From contig CAZYAN010000052.1 of the NCBI GenBank assembly GCA_964645585.1, positions 1 to 26,181 on the forward strand: 26,181 nucleotides of DNA. The letters run 5' to 3'. The stretch is from DATGSL01 sp964645585. Lineage in GTDB: Bacteria > Verrucomicrobiota > Verrucomicrobiia > Opitutales > T3Sed10-336. The notes under the pieces are model-generated. The model was not told where the DNA came from, did no database searches, and was given only the letters and a program-made list of their open reading frames with translations. Both the position numbers and the translations under genes were made by a program. Position 1 is the stretch's first letter. Each line of letters opens with the position of its first letter. Of the stretch, positions 1 through 7,542 are shown piece after piece.

Positions 1-505
1 GGGTTTTGTTCGTGAACTCCTCGCCGATCGGTTTGATGACGGAACGGAGCGTGTCACCGGTTTTTGGATGCGTGCGGCGGGGCGAAGCGAGGCTGTAGAC
101 AACGAGGTCGACGTAGCCAAGGTCCTTTTTGATGAGATCGATGACCTCCTGTTTGCACTCGTTGGAAAACGCGTCGCCGTTGATGCTTCGCGCGTAGAGC
201 CCTTCGGCCTTTGCGGCCTTGTGAAAGGCGGCTGAGTTGTACCAGCCGGCGGTGGCAATTTTGTCAGGTGCAGGCGGGCGTTCGTAGAAGACGCCGACTG
301 TGCTGGCGCCGGAACCGAAGGCCGCGGTGATTCGCGAAGAGAGGCCGTAACCGGTGGAGGCCCCAATGACCAAGACGTTTCGGGGACCGGCTTCGATCCG
401 GCCTTTGCCTCGAACGTAGTCAATTTGCTCCTGAACATGTCGTGCGCACCCGTCGGGATGGGCGGTCACACAGAGAAAACCGCGGACTTTTGGTTGAATG
501 ATCAT
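1..505 (-). CDS. fabV: Enoyl-ACP/trans-2-enoyl-CoA reductase FabV, N-terminal part (runs off left edge)
   Basis: The last step of each fatty-acid elongation cycle, NADH-dependent reduction of the enoyl thioester, is carried out by this cytoplasmic family. Reading leftward from ATG at 505 gives an open frame to the window edge (about 168 codons; the family is about 400 residues, so under half is present). It starts MIIQPKVRGF and has TAHPDGC, the dinucleotide-binding stretch GASTGYGLSSRI, then FYERP, GWYN, and VVYSLASPRRT followed by PKTG. These are FabV/TER landmarks rather than FabI ones. The catalytic Tyr and Lys of the YX8K motif lie beyond the edge and cannot be checked. It is divergent from the tRNA-Gln gene. 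No clear ribosome binding site is visible. Family assignment is firm; completeness is unknown. Confidence 0.9.
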   Translation of the reverse strand, partial: MIIQPKVRGFLCVTAHPDGCARHVQEQIDYVRGKGRIEAGPRNVLVIGASTGYGLSSRITAAFGSGASTVGVFYERPPAPDKIATAGWYNSAAFHKAAKAEGLYARSINGDAFSNECKQEVIDLIKKDLGYVDLVVYSLASPRRTHPKTGDTLRSVIKPIGEEFTNKT

Positions 506-622
506 GGATCGTTTCAGCGTTAGAAAAAACGACGGTGCGGTCGAGTTTTTTTACCAATAGGCGTTCACGGGATCTTTCATTGCGGAAAACTTCTGAAAGC
601 GATGAAACTGGGGAACTACCGC

Positions 623-650
623 TTGACTCCGATCGAAACGCTTGTCTAGT
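623..650 (+). promoter_or_regulatory. Likely sigma70-type promoter of the tRNA-Gln gene
   Basis: TTGACT (623-628) matches five of six bases of the -35 consensus. TCTAGT (645-650) matches four of six of the -10 box after a 16-bp spacer. This puts a start site just before the mature tRNA 5' end at 664, the usual layout for a single tRNA gene. Predicted by eye only. Confidence 0.45.
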
Positions 651-663
651 TTAGGGCCTGAAT

Positions 664-737
664 TGCCTGGTGGTGTAATGGTAGCACAACGGTTTTTGGT
701 ACCGTTTGTCAAGGTTCGAGTCCTTGCCGGGCAACCA
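664..737 (+). tRNA. tRNA-Gln (anticodon UUG)
   Basis: The full cloverleaf can be drawn. The acceptor stem TGCCTGG (664-670) pairs with CCGGGCA (727-733), with one G-U. The D stem is GTGT/GCAC. The anticodon stem is ACGGT/ACCGT (689-693 with 701-705), with loop TTTTGGT placing anticodon TTG at 696-698. The T-loop carries GGTTCGAGTCC. Discriminator A734 is followed by an encoded CCA (735-737). UUG reads CAA, so this is glutamine. The gene points toward the 3' end of dapF, 22 bp away, with no obvious terminator between them. Confidence 0.97.
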
Positions 738-759
738 CTTACATATCCCCGACCCCGTT

Positions 760-1575
760 TTAAATGTCGATTCTGCCCTCAAAGACCACTTGGGCCGGGC
801 CGGTAAGAGTCACGTTGCTGAACGTATCGCCGTCGCGAGCGAAATCGACATCAAGAATGTCGCCACCCGCTACTTGAACGCGCACTGGGTTTGTTTTGCC
901 GCGGATCAGGTTCGCGAAGATTGCCGCGGCTGTGACGCCGGTTCCGCAGGCGAGCGTTTCGGCTTCAACACCGCGTTCGTAGGTCCGGACCCGAATCAGC
1001 TCCTCGTTGTCGCGGACGAGTGCGAAATTCACGTTGGCGCCTCTCGGGGCGAACGCCTCGTGCCGCCGCAGTTCCGCGCCTTCGGCGAGAACATTGACAG
1101 CATCGAGGTCGTCAACAAACCGGACCACGTGCGGGACACCGGTGTTGACGAAATGAACCACTGCGGGCCCGCGGGCGAGCTCGACATGGATGTCGCGCTT
1201 CAGATCCGCCGGGTCCGTCATCTGGATCGTGTAAAGGTTGTTGCGAGCGCTGGCGGCCATTGAACCGGCGTCGGTTTGGAACCGGAGAGAGCCATTGGAG
1301 CCGAGTTCACGCGCGAGCGCGAAGGCAGTGAAACAGCGCGCCCCGTTGCCGCACATTTCTCCGCGGGACCCGTCGGCATTGTAATAGATCATGCGCGCGT
1401 CGTGCGACGGCCCGGTGTTCTTTTCGAGAAGGATAATCCCATCCGCGCCGATTCCGAAACGCCGGTCGCAGAGGCGGCGAATCTGGTCGGTCGTCAGACG
1501 CAGGCAGCCGTTGAGGTTGTCGAAGACGACGAAGTCATTGCCGGCGCCTTGCATCTTGGTGAAAGGAATGTTCAT
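760..1575 (-). CDS. dapF: Diaminopimelate epimerase
   Basis: Converts LL- to meso-diaminopimelate, the precursor of lysine and of the peptidoglycan cross-link. The protein of 271 aa has the normal family length. Both catalytic cysteines are present in their motifs: Cys75 in MCGNGARC and Cys210 in ACGTG. The N-terminal MQGAGNDF and the YYNADGS stretch are also typical. The open frame extends far upstream, but ATG at 1575 gives the conserved start MNIPFTKMQGAGND, and the upstream part is low-complexity shadow of cysE. It is 82 bp downstream of cysE on the same strand, so the two may be cotranscribed. Its stop lies close to the convergent tRNA-Gln gene. Identification is firm. Confidence 0.96.
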   Translation of the reverse strand: MNIPFTKMQGAGNDFVVFDNLNGCLRLTTDQIRRLCDRRFGIGADGIILLEKNTGPSHDARMIYYNADGSRGEMCGNGARCFTAFALARELGSNGSLRFQTDAGSMAASARNNLYTIQMTDPADLKRDIHVELARGPAVVHFVNTGVPHVVRFVDDLDAVNVLAEGAELRRHEAFAPRGANVNFALVRDNEELIRVRTYERGVEAETLACGTGVTAAAIFANLIRGKTNPVRVQVAGGDILDVDFARDGDTFSNVTLTGPAQVVFEGRIDI

Positions 1576-1657
1576 CGGTGTGAGAAAAGGAAAAACTAGC
1601 GCGGATCCGCGCAGCGGGAAAGTCGTGCTCGCTCGGAATGCAGCTGGATCGAAATGC

Positions 1658-2560
1658 CTAGGTCTTGCTGCTCTCTTCCACGCGGTCGCTGCGCTTGCGG
1701 TCGCGGATCTGAAGATTTTCGCCTTTGTAATAGGCGACGCTGTTGGGCGGAATAGATTCCATAAGCCAGACGTTGGCACCGACGATCGAGTTGGCGCCGA
1801 TCCGGGTTTCGCCTCCGAGGATTGTGGCACCGGAATAGATGGTGACGTTGTCCTCGATGTCCGGGTGACGCTTGATGCCCTTAATGATCTTTCCGGACTC
1901 GTCGATTTTGAACGACCGCGCTCCGAGGGTGACGCCTTGGTAGAGTTTGACGTGGGAACCGATGGTCGTCGTTTCCCCGATGACGACGCCCGTCCCGTGG
2001 TCGATAAAGAAATGGGATCCGATTTGAGCGCCCGGATGGATATCGATGCCGGTGCGCCGGTGCGCATACTCCGTCAGCATTCGCGGCAGCATCGGAATCC
2101 TTCGCTCATAAGCCACGTGGGCGACGCGATAGATGGAGATGGCAAGCACACACGGGTAGGCGAGGATAATTTCTTCGTAATTCGGTGCCGCGGGATCGCC
2201 CAAGTAGGCCGCGTGAACATCGGTCAGGAGCAGTCTGCGGATCGCCGGCAGGCATCGGAGAATGTGAAGCGCCTCCTGTTCGGCGTCTGTCGGCCCGGCC
2301 GGGTCCTGCTTGCACTGGATGCACTTGGCAATTTCCGCTGTCAAATTCCGGCGAAGGTTCTGGAGCCGTTCTTCAAGAGCTTCATCAAACTCCTGCTTCG
2401 TCAGCGTTCGCTTCTCGAAGTAGCCCGGGAACAGAAGGTGCATAAAGTCTGTCGCCAGGAGATCAACGCTTTCGCGCGACGGCAGGTTCGGGCCGTCCAT
2501 GTGATTAATGCCCCCGTGGCTGCGGTAGGACTCCAGGAGTTCCTGTTTGATCTTGTCCAT
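1658..2560 (-). CDS. cysE: Serine O-acetyltransferase (long N-terminal type)
   Basis: Makes O-acetylserine from serine and acetyl-CoA, the committed step to cysteine. The 300-aa protein has an N-terminal helical domain (about 1-165) and a left-handed beta-helix of hexapeptide repeats (about 170-275). Key parts are GIDIHPGA (Asp173), FIDHGTG (His188, the expected catalytic His) and KRHPDIEDN (His232), with the usual closing turn before VAYYKGEN. I start at ATG 2560; a TTG three codons upstream (2569) is in frame but has no better signal. The C-terminus is not the usual Ile tail that docks into cysteine synthase; it ends in RVEESSKT. It probably forms an operon with the 149-aa gene upstream and dapF downstream. 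Confidence 0.93.
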   Translation of the reverse strand: MDKIKQELLESYRSHGGINHMDGPNLPSRESVDLLATDFMHLLFPGYFEKRTLTKQEFDEALEERLQNLRRNLTAEIAKCIQCKQDPAGPTDAEQEALHILRCLPAIRRLLLTDVHAAYLGDPAAPNYEEIILAYPCVLAISIYRVAHVAYERRIPMLPRMLTEYAHRRTGIDIHPGAQIGSHFFIDHGTGVVIGETTTIGSHVKLYQGVTLGARSFKIDESGKIIKGIKRHPDIEDNVTIYSGATILGGETRIGANSIVGANVWLMESIPPNSVAYYKGENLQIRDRKRSDRVEESSKT

Positions 2561-2658
2561 CAGAAACAAGAAGAAATAGGGCCGCGCTGGAAACGGGTCA
2601 ATAATCGGAGACGCAAATTCCAGGAAAGATGCGAAGATTTGTCGGCCCGCCGCCCGGT

Positions 2659-3108
2659 TCAGGAAAAGTCGCCGAGGAGGAAGAGGTTTTTCAGCCCGTT
2701 TTCTTGAAGCTCAGCTTCGACCTTACGCTCGATTGGACGCCGCCGCTTTTTGTACACGGCATCCGACCAGCCGGTGATTTCAGCTCCAAAGCGCTCGTCC
2801 ATAATCTTATCGGTCAGCCGGGCGATCAGCTCGCGCCAGAAAGTGCGATCGACATGCCTTTCGAGAATCTCCGCGTCCAAATCCTCGGCCAGCGCATCGG
2901 TTTCGAAATAATCATCCCTGTCCGGGTCGTGACGCGCCAGATCCTCGAAGCCGGCTTCCTTGCCGACCGCAAAAAGCTTCCGGCGGAGCCGAGCGATCTC
3001 GCGGTCTTCGTCGGATGCCGACTCCGCTTGCGCGTTGGCGACCCAGTCGGCCAGGTAGACGGCCTTCAGGAGCGTGATAAACTCGTTCGTAGTGAGCTCA
3101 AGGTTCAT
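2659..3108 (-). CDS. Conserved hypothetical protein, 149 aa
   Basis: I do not recognise a named family. The protein starts MNLELTTNEF at ATG 3108; an in-frame upstream extension to 3147 looks non-coding. It is highly charged and soluble, with no signal peptide or membrane segment. A helical N-terminus (LLKAVYLADWV) is followed by an acidic middle rich in Asp/Glu and a C-terminal half with FWRELIARL and a basic KKRRRPIERK stretch. I recall similar small proteins with an N-terminal 'ELT..E...LLK.VYL..WV' pattern in several phyla but cannot name a function. It lies 98 bp upstream of cysE on the same strand, so it is probably cotranscribed. The start is the likeliest point of error. Confidence 0.75.
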   Translation of the reverse strand: MNLELTTNEFITLLKAVYLADWVANAQAESASDEDREIARLRRKLFAVGKEAGFEDLARHDPDRDDYFETDALAEDLDAEILERHVDRTFWRELIARLTDKIMDERFGAEITGWSDAVYKKRRRPIERKVEAELQENGLKNLFLLGDFS

Positions 3109-3350
3109 GACGTATCTAGGAGCGGGGGCATCGCGCGATGTTCTCATTCAGAGAAAATGACTCCGGATGGCACTGCAATGTCAATTGATGTCTCTCGTCA
3201 TTCGTCTCTGATCCCAGATCTTTTTTCTTCGGTCTTTCGGCTGTTGTTTTGGATGCTTGCGTCCGACTTCTGTCGGGCGCTGGGATTCGGGAATTGATTT
3301 TTCCGGGGTTCGGGAACAAAAGGTTTGGGATCACCTGCTCGATTGACACC

Positions 3351-4145
3351 ATGAAACTCGTTACTCTTCTTTCTCGCTCCGCGCTCGCGGCCGTGTTCTT
3401 GCTTTTGACCGCTTGCCATCACCATCTCTGGTCCGGCGCGCCGGAGACCGATCCGCCGCGGGTCTTGGTGTTTTCCAAGACGGCCGGGTTTCGGCATCAA
3501 TCGATCGAGAAGGGTGTCGAGACCATTCGTGACCTCGGCCAAAAACACGGTTTTGACGTCGAGGCGACGGAGGATGCCGCGATCTTCAACACGGACGATC
3601 TCGCCCGCTTCGAGGTGATCCTGTTTTTGAATACAACGCGCAACGTGCTGGAGAAGGAAAGCGAGCGGACGGCGTTCCAGAAGTTTGTCCGGGACGGCGG
3701 GGGATTTGTCGGTGTGCATGCCGCGGCCGATACCGGCTACGACTGGCCGTGGTATGGCCAGCTCGTCGGCGCCTGGTTTAAGAGCCATCCAAAGATCCAG
3801 GAAGCCCGGGTGACGGTTGAGGATCATAATCATCCAGCAACGCGGCATTTGGATAAGGAATGGGTGCGGACCGATGAATGGTACAGTTTTCGGAGCAATC
3901 CGCGGAAGGCGGAAGGCATCCATGTCCTGCTTGCGCTCGACACTTCGAGCTTCGAAGGAAGTGAGATGGGCGACGACCATCCGATCGCCTGGTATCACCA
4001 CTTTGAAGGGGGACGCGCGGTCTATACAGGCCTCGGTCATACGGAGGAGAGTTACGATGAGGAAGCTTTTCGCGCGCACTTGGTCGGTGCGATTCGCTGG
4101 GCGGCTGGTGTCGAGGAGGGCGAGAAGCGGGAGGAGGCGCGTTGA
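3351..4145 (+). CDS. ThuA-like lipoprotein (trehalose-utilisation domain)
   Basis: The 264-aa protein begins with a lipoprotein signal: basic MKLVTLLSRS, a hydrophobic core, then LLLTAC with Cys22 as the likely lipidated residue, so it should sit on the periplasmic side of a membrane. Residues about 36-255 form a ThuA-like, glutamine-amidotransferase-fold domain: VLVFSKTAGFRHQSI, then FLNTTRNVL, then DGGGFVGVHAAADT, and near the end HHFEGGRAVYTGLGHTEESY. The family is common beside sugar-degrading genes; its biochemistry is poorly fixed. The stop codon shares bases with the TTG start of the GH43 gene (TTGA), so the two are translationally coupled. That context supports a role in handling the same glycan. 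Confidence 0.9.
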   Translation: MKLVTLLSRSALAAVFLLLTACHHHLWSGAPETDPPRVLVFSKTAGFRHQSIEKGVETIRDLGQKHGFDVEATEDAAIFNTDDLARFEVILFLNTTRNVLEKESERTAFQKFVRDGGGFVGVHAAADTGYDWPWYGQLVGAWFKSHPKIQEARVTVEDHNHPATRHLDKEWVRTDEWYSFRSNPRKAEGIHVLLALDTSSFEGSEMGDDHPIAWYHHFEGGRAVYTGLGHTEESYDEEAFRAHLVGAIRWAAGVEEGEKREEAR

Positions 4146-5200
4146 GGCGGCGGGAATTGCGCCGGATCCGCCGTGTGCTGCCGGCGGCCGCGGCCGCCTG
4201 GGCGGTCCTGATGCTGCCCTCGAGCTTGTCGTCGGCGAGGGCGGGCGAGGGAACCTGTCCCGTGCAGCCGGTCTTTGCGGAGAACTTCCCCGATCCGTAT
4301 GTGCTGCGCGTGGATGAGACGTATTACGCTTATTCGACTAATTCGAAGGGGACACGCATCCCCGTGTTGCGATCGACGAACCTTTCGACTTGGGAAGAGG
4401 CGGGGGATGCGTTGCCGGAGCTGCCCGCATGGGCCGCACAGGGGCGACGATTGAACTGGGCGCCTGCAGTGGTGCGGGTTGGAGAACGGTACATCCTGTA
4501 TTATACAACTCGATACAAAGAGAAGGGCAGACAGGCGATCAGCCGCGCGACAGCCGATTCTCCGCTGGGACCATTTGTTGACAACAGCGACGGTCCGGTG
4601 GTCTTCCAGGAGGAACTTGGCGGCTCGATCGATCCGGAGGTTTTTCGCGATGACGACGGAAGCCTTTATCTGTTGTGGAAAAGCGACGCCAACGCGGTCG
4701 GCCTGCCGTCGACACTGTACGCGCAGCGGCTGGCGAGTGACGGGCTGACGTTGCAAAACGATCCCGTCCCGCTGGTTTCCGTCGATCAAGAATGGGAACA
4801 GCCGTTGATCGAGAATCCGAGCATGTTGCGGCACGACGGGCGCTTTTACCTGATTTACTCGGCTAACTGGTGGCAAGGGCCAAACTACGCCGTCGCATAT
4901 GCCGCAGGGCCGAGTCCGCTCGGTCCATTTGAGAAACAGGAAGGCGGCCCGATCCTTCGTTCGCACGGCGCGCGCGAACGCGGTCCTGGCGGTGCTTCGT
5001 TTTTCCGTGATGCTTCCGGGGCGCCTTGGATTGCCTATCATGCCTGGTCGGCTCCGCTGGATCAATACGGCGCTGGCGGCAGCCGCTCGCTTCACCTCGC
5101 GCGGGTGAAGTTTGACGAGGGCCGGCTTCGCTTCCACCGTTGGAGCGGTGGCGCGGAATGTCGGTCAGAAAATCACAGTGACCCGGAGACGAACGGATGA
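4142..5200 (+). CDS. Secreted glycoside hydrolase, family 43-like
   Basis: A five-bladed beta-propeller glycosidase, probably acting on arabinose- or xylose-containing plant polysaccharide; the exact substrate cannot be read from sequence. The 352-aa protein has an Arg-rich N-terminus and a hydrophobic Sec signal ending near SARAGE (about residue 36). All three expected catalytic acids of GH43 are visible: Asp51 in NFPDPYV, Asp164 in SIDPEVF and Glu224 in IENPSM. Propeller repeats such as YILYYTT, FYLIYSA and WIAYHAW are clear. The start is TTG at 4142, backed by GAGGAGG at 4131-4137 and by the 4-base overlap with the ThuA-like gene. The stop overlaps the next start by ATGA. Confidence 0.88.
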   Translation: MRRRELRRIRRVLPAAAAAWAVLMLPSSLSSARAGEGTCPVQPVFAENFPDPYVLRVDETYYAYSTNSKGTRIPVLRSTNLSTWEEAGDALPELPAWAAQGRRLNWAPAVVRVGERYILYYTTRYKEKGRQAISRATADSPLGPFVDNSDGPVVFQEELGGSIDPEVFRDDDGSLYLLWKSDANAVGLPSTLYAQRLASDGLTLQNDPVPLVSVDQEWEQPLIENPSMLRHDGRFYLIYSANWWQGPNYAVAYAAGPSPLGPFEKQEGGPILRSHGARERGPGGASFFRDASGAPWIAYHAWSAPLDQYGAGGSRSLHLARVKFDEGRLRFHRWSGGAECRSENHSDPETNG

Positions 5201-5460
5201 TTTCCATTCGCAAGATGGATGACGAACGCTATGAGGTCATTGTCGCCGGCGCTTCGACAACGACGCACGAGGTGACGCTGACAGATGCGTATTGGCGAAA
5301 GCTGACAGGGGAAAGCGAGACACCCGAGAAGCTGATCGAGCGTTCGTTCGAGTTTCTTCTGGAGCGCGAGCCGAACACGGCGATCTTGCGCCGGTTCGAA
5401 CTGCCGGTCATTGAGCGCTATTTTCCCGGCTTCGAAGAATCGATCAAAGCGGCTCGCTGA
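5197..5460 (+). CDS. Small conserved protein, 87 aa, function unknown
   Basis: A soluble 87-residue protein starting MISIRKMDDE at an ATG that overlaps the GH43 stop (ATGA), with GGAG at 5185-5188 at good spacing. It has a short beta-rich first half (YEVIVAG, HEVTLTD), then AYWRKLTG, and a C-terminal signature FEFLLEREPNTAILRRFELP followed by YFPGFE. I recall this signature in small, widely spread, unnamed bacterial proteins; no function is known to me. Translational coupling to a secreted glycosidase is odd because the protein has no export signal. Its last 17 bases overlap the 3' end of the convergent lipid-kinase gene. Confidence 0.82.
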   Translation: MISIRKMDDERYEVIVAGASTTTHEVTLTDAYWRKLTGESETPEKLIERSFEFLLEREPNTAILRRFELPVIERYFPGFEESIKAAR

Positions 5461-6379
5461 CTTCGGCAGCGATAATTTCCAGCGATTCTCCCGAAATCCT
5501 TACGCTTGCGCGCTCCAGTGTGCCGGTTCGGTTTGTCGAATCGATCTGATCCAAATCCCTGGACCCGCCGGTTGCGGTTGGGGTCCAGGTGAAATCATCC
5601 GCGTGAACCGGACCGGTAAACTCGATTTCCAGAGCTTTCCCGCGAATCACCTCGCCCGGAGGATCGGCATGGTCCGGATCATGCAGGAAGGCGGCGAAAC
5701 GGCCGCGATCTTTGGCACTGACTAGCACAACATCGAGAAGACCGTCGCCCGGGTCGGCCTGAGGCGCGAAGCAAAGGTTTGGGCCGGCAGCCTGGATATT
5801 CATCGCTTCAGCCAGCAAAAACGGTCCCTTGATCTCGCGCCCGTCGATCCAAACCGATCGCACCGATTCTGGTGACCGCGTCACGATCTCGCGCGCAACC
5901 GCGCGAGCGGCGGCTACCGACGGGGAGGGCGTCTCGCCGGTGTCCGCCGCCAATCCGGCGATCAAGCGGGCGAGCAATCCGGCTCCGGCTGACTCGATAA
6001 ACCGAGTCGTACCCCAGGATCCCGCAGCGATCGCGGTGTTGAGGCGTCGCCGCCGTTCATCGTGAAGCGCTTGGAGAATCGCGGGAAGCGGAGCGAACGA
6101 CCCAAAGGATTTTGCGATATTATTCGCCGTCCCGAGCGGAAGAATGCCAAGGGGAATCCCGCTGCCGGCCATGGCCAGAGCCGCCTTTCGGGCCGTTCCG
6201 TCGCCGCCCGCCGCGATCACCGCGTCGAGATTGTTTCTGAACGTCCATTCCGCTCCCTTCTCGGTCGTGGCTTCGTAAACAACCGTGTGCCCGGCATCGC
6301 GGATCAAGCGCACGAGTTCGTCCCGGTTTGGCTGGTCACCGCTACCTGCGTTCGCATTATGCAGCAGAAGAATATTCAT
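5444..6379 (-). CDS. Diacylglycerol kinase-family lipid kinase
   Basis: An ATP-dependent lipid kinase of the DagK_cat/YegS-like superfamily, expected at the inner face of the membrane; the lipid substrate is not determinable. The 311-aa protein starts MNILLLHNANAGSG at ATG 6379, chosen because GGAGGGGG lies just upstream on the coding strand and because the N-terminal NANAGSG phosphate-binding stretch begins there. GGDGT (58-62) is the conserved nucleotide site, followed by LGILPLGTANN, also family-typical. The second half has PQADPGDGLLDVVLV, matching the usual DGxL region. The upstream in-frame extension to 6442 is unlikely. It is divergent from surE and overlaps the 87-aa gene tail to tail. 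Confidence 0.9.
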   Translation of the reverse strand: MNILLLHNANAGSGDQPNRDELVRLIRDAGHTVVYEATTEKGAEWTFRNNLDAVIAAGGDGTARKAALAMAGSGIPLGILPLGTANNIAKSFGSFAPLPAILQALHDERRRRLNTAIAAGSWGTTRFIESAGAGLLARLIAGLAADTGETPSPSVAAARAVAREIVTRSPESVRSVWIDGREIKGPFLLAEAMNIQAAGPNLCFAPQADPGDGLLDVVLVSAKDRGRFAAFLHDPDHADPPGEVIRGKALEIEFTGPVHADDFTWTPTATGGSRDLDQIDSTNRTGTLERASVRISGESLEIIAAEVSEPL

Positions 6380-6553
6380 CGTCCCCCTCCAAGCCACCTG
6401 GCTGCCGGCTTCCGGTTCACCGGCTTCCTCGACTGCATGCACGATACTTCGAGTTTCGCGGGATTACCATTTCCAGCACCGCGAATTCTGCTGGGTAGAC
6501 GCGAAAACGATCGGCCGGGCCGAAAAATGAGCCTTGAGGTGTATCTTGGAACT

Positions 6554-7273
6554 ATGCGCATCCTGATAAGCAACGATGATGGAATCTACAGTCCCGGAAT
6601 TGCGGCTCTTGCCAGGGCGGCGACGAAGTTCGGAACGGTGCGAGTTGTCGCCCCGGATGTGGAACAGTCATCCACCGGGCACGCGATCACGGCTTCACGT
6701 CCGCTCTCGGCGAGGCGAACCGATTTCGATCGCTTGGAAGCGTATCGCGTCAATGGCACGCCCGCCGACTGCGTCGCGCTCGGCGCCTATAAGTGGGAGC
6801 GGGTTGACGTGGTCCTGTCAGGTATCAATCTCGGCCACAATCTCGGCTCGGCGATGTGGCATTCCGGCACCCTGGCGGCGGCGAAACAGGCTGCATTGCT
6901 CGGCATCCGCGGGATCGCTTTCAGTTCGCCGATCGGCGACGAGGAGGGGACGCCCGATTATCAAACCATGAACCCGTACCTGGAGCAGGTGCTCGACCTC
7001 CTTCTCCGCGATTGCGACTTTCCCTTGGTCAATGTCAATTTCCCGGAAACACCGCGCGGAATCCGATGGACGCGGCAGTCTGTCCGGCATTACGAAGGAA
7101 AAGTCGTCCCCGGAACGGACCCGATGGGGCGCGTGCATTACTGGTTCACAACGGAACCGCTGGAAGCGACGGAAGAGGGAACGGATCGCTGGGCGGTCGA
7201 GCAGGACTTCGTTTCGATCACGCCGTTACGACTCGATCTGACCGATCACGAAGCGCTTCGGTCCAAACGCTGA
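6554..7273 (+). CDS. surE: 5'/3'-nucleotidase SurE
   Basis: A metal-dependent phosphatase that dephosphorylates nucleoside monophosphates (and in some species polyphosphate), linked to stationary-phase survival. The 239-aa protein starts MRILISNDDG, with metal ligands Asp8 and Asp9, Ser39/Ser40 in VEQSSTGHAIT and Asn92 in SGINLGHNLG, all as expected. VNGTPADCV and YSGT-like WHSGTLAAAKQA are also present. The frame is open for about 490 bases upstream, but the conserved N-terminus begins at ATG 6554. The C-terminus (TPLRLDLTDH) is complete. It shares a 174-bp divergent intergenic region with the lipid-kinase gene. Confidence 0.95.
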   Translation: MRILISNDDGIYSPGIAALARAATKFGTVRVVAPDVEQSSTGHAITASRPLSARRTDFDRLEAYRVNGTPADCVALGAYKWERVDVVLSGINLGHNLGSAMWHSGTLAAAKQAALLGIRGIAFSSPIGDEEGTPDYQTMNPYLEQVLDLLLRDCDFPLVNVNFPETPRGIRWTRQSVRHYEGKVVPGTDPMGRVHYWFTTEPLEATEEGTDRWAVEQDFVSITPLRLDLTDHEALRSKR

Positions 7274-7290
7274 CGCGTCTGTGACGTCGG

Positions 7291-7446
7291 CTAAAAATTG
7301 CTCATGCCCGGAAGGCTTTGCTCCCAGTTGGCGGGCCGGTTCCACGGGATGCTCGAGTCGGCCGGGTCGTGCGTGGCACAGCCGGGACCGGCGACGAAAA
7401 CTCCGACGCAGCCAAGCAGAACGAGAATCAGGCGGCGAATGTTCAA
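7291..7446 (-). CDS. Tiny lipoprotein, about 51 aa
   Basis: A short export-tagged peptide: a basic start (NIRRL), a hydrophobic run (ILVLLGCVGVFVA), then AGPGC as a lipobox-like site, a short linker ATHDPAD and the tail SSIPWNRPANWE. I recall the SSIPWNRP...W tail in small lipoproteins of Verrucomicrobiota, which is one reason for the lineage call; the role is unknown. The likeliest start is TTG at 7446, since no ATG lies near the signal sequence, though the frame is open to 7539. It follows the coiled-coil gene by 96 bp on the same strand and ends 17 bp from the convergent surE stop. Too short to be certain, but the architecture is coherent. Confidence 0.65.
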   Translation of the reverse strand: MNIRRLILVLLGCVGVFVAGPGCATHDPADSSIPWNRPANWEQSLPGMSNF

Positions 7447-7542
7447 CGATCTCAAAAGCAAAAGGAAAGACGCGATTCTTCGGCAGGCGTCCGTCAGCAG
7501 CGGATGAATCGCGCTCACGGACGTCAGAATGAAAAACACCGG

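Noticed and set aside
1391..2707. 438-codon plus-strand ORF across dapF and cysE
   Set aside because: It crosses two well-supported minus-strand genes and their gap and shows no domain.
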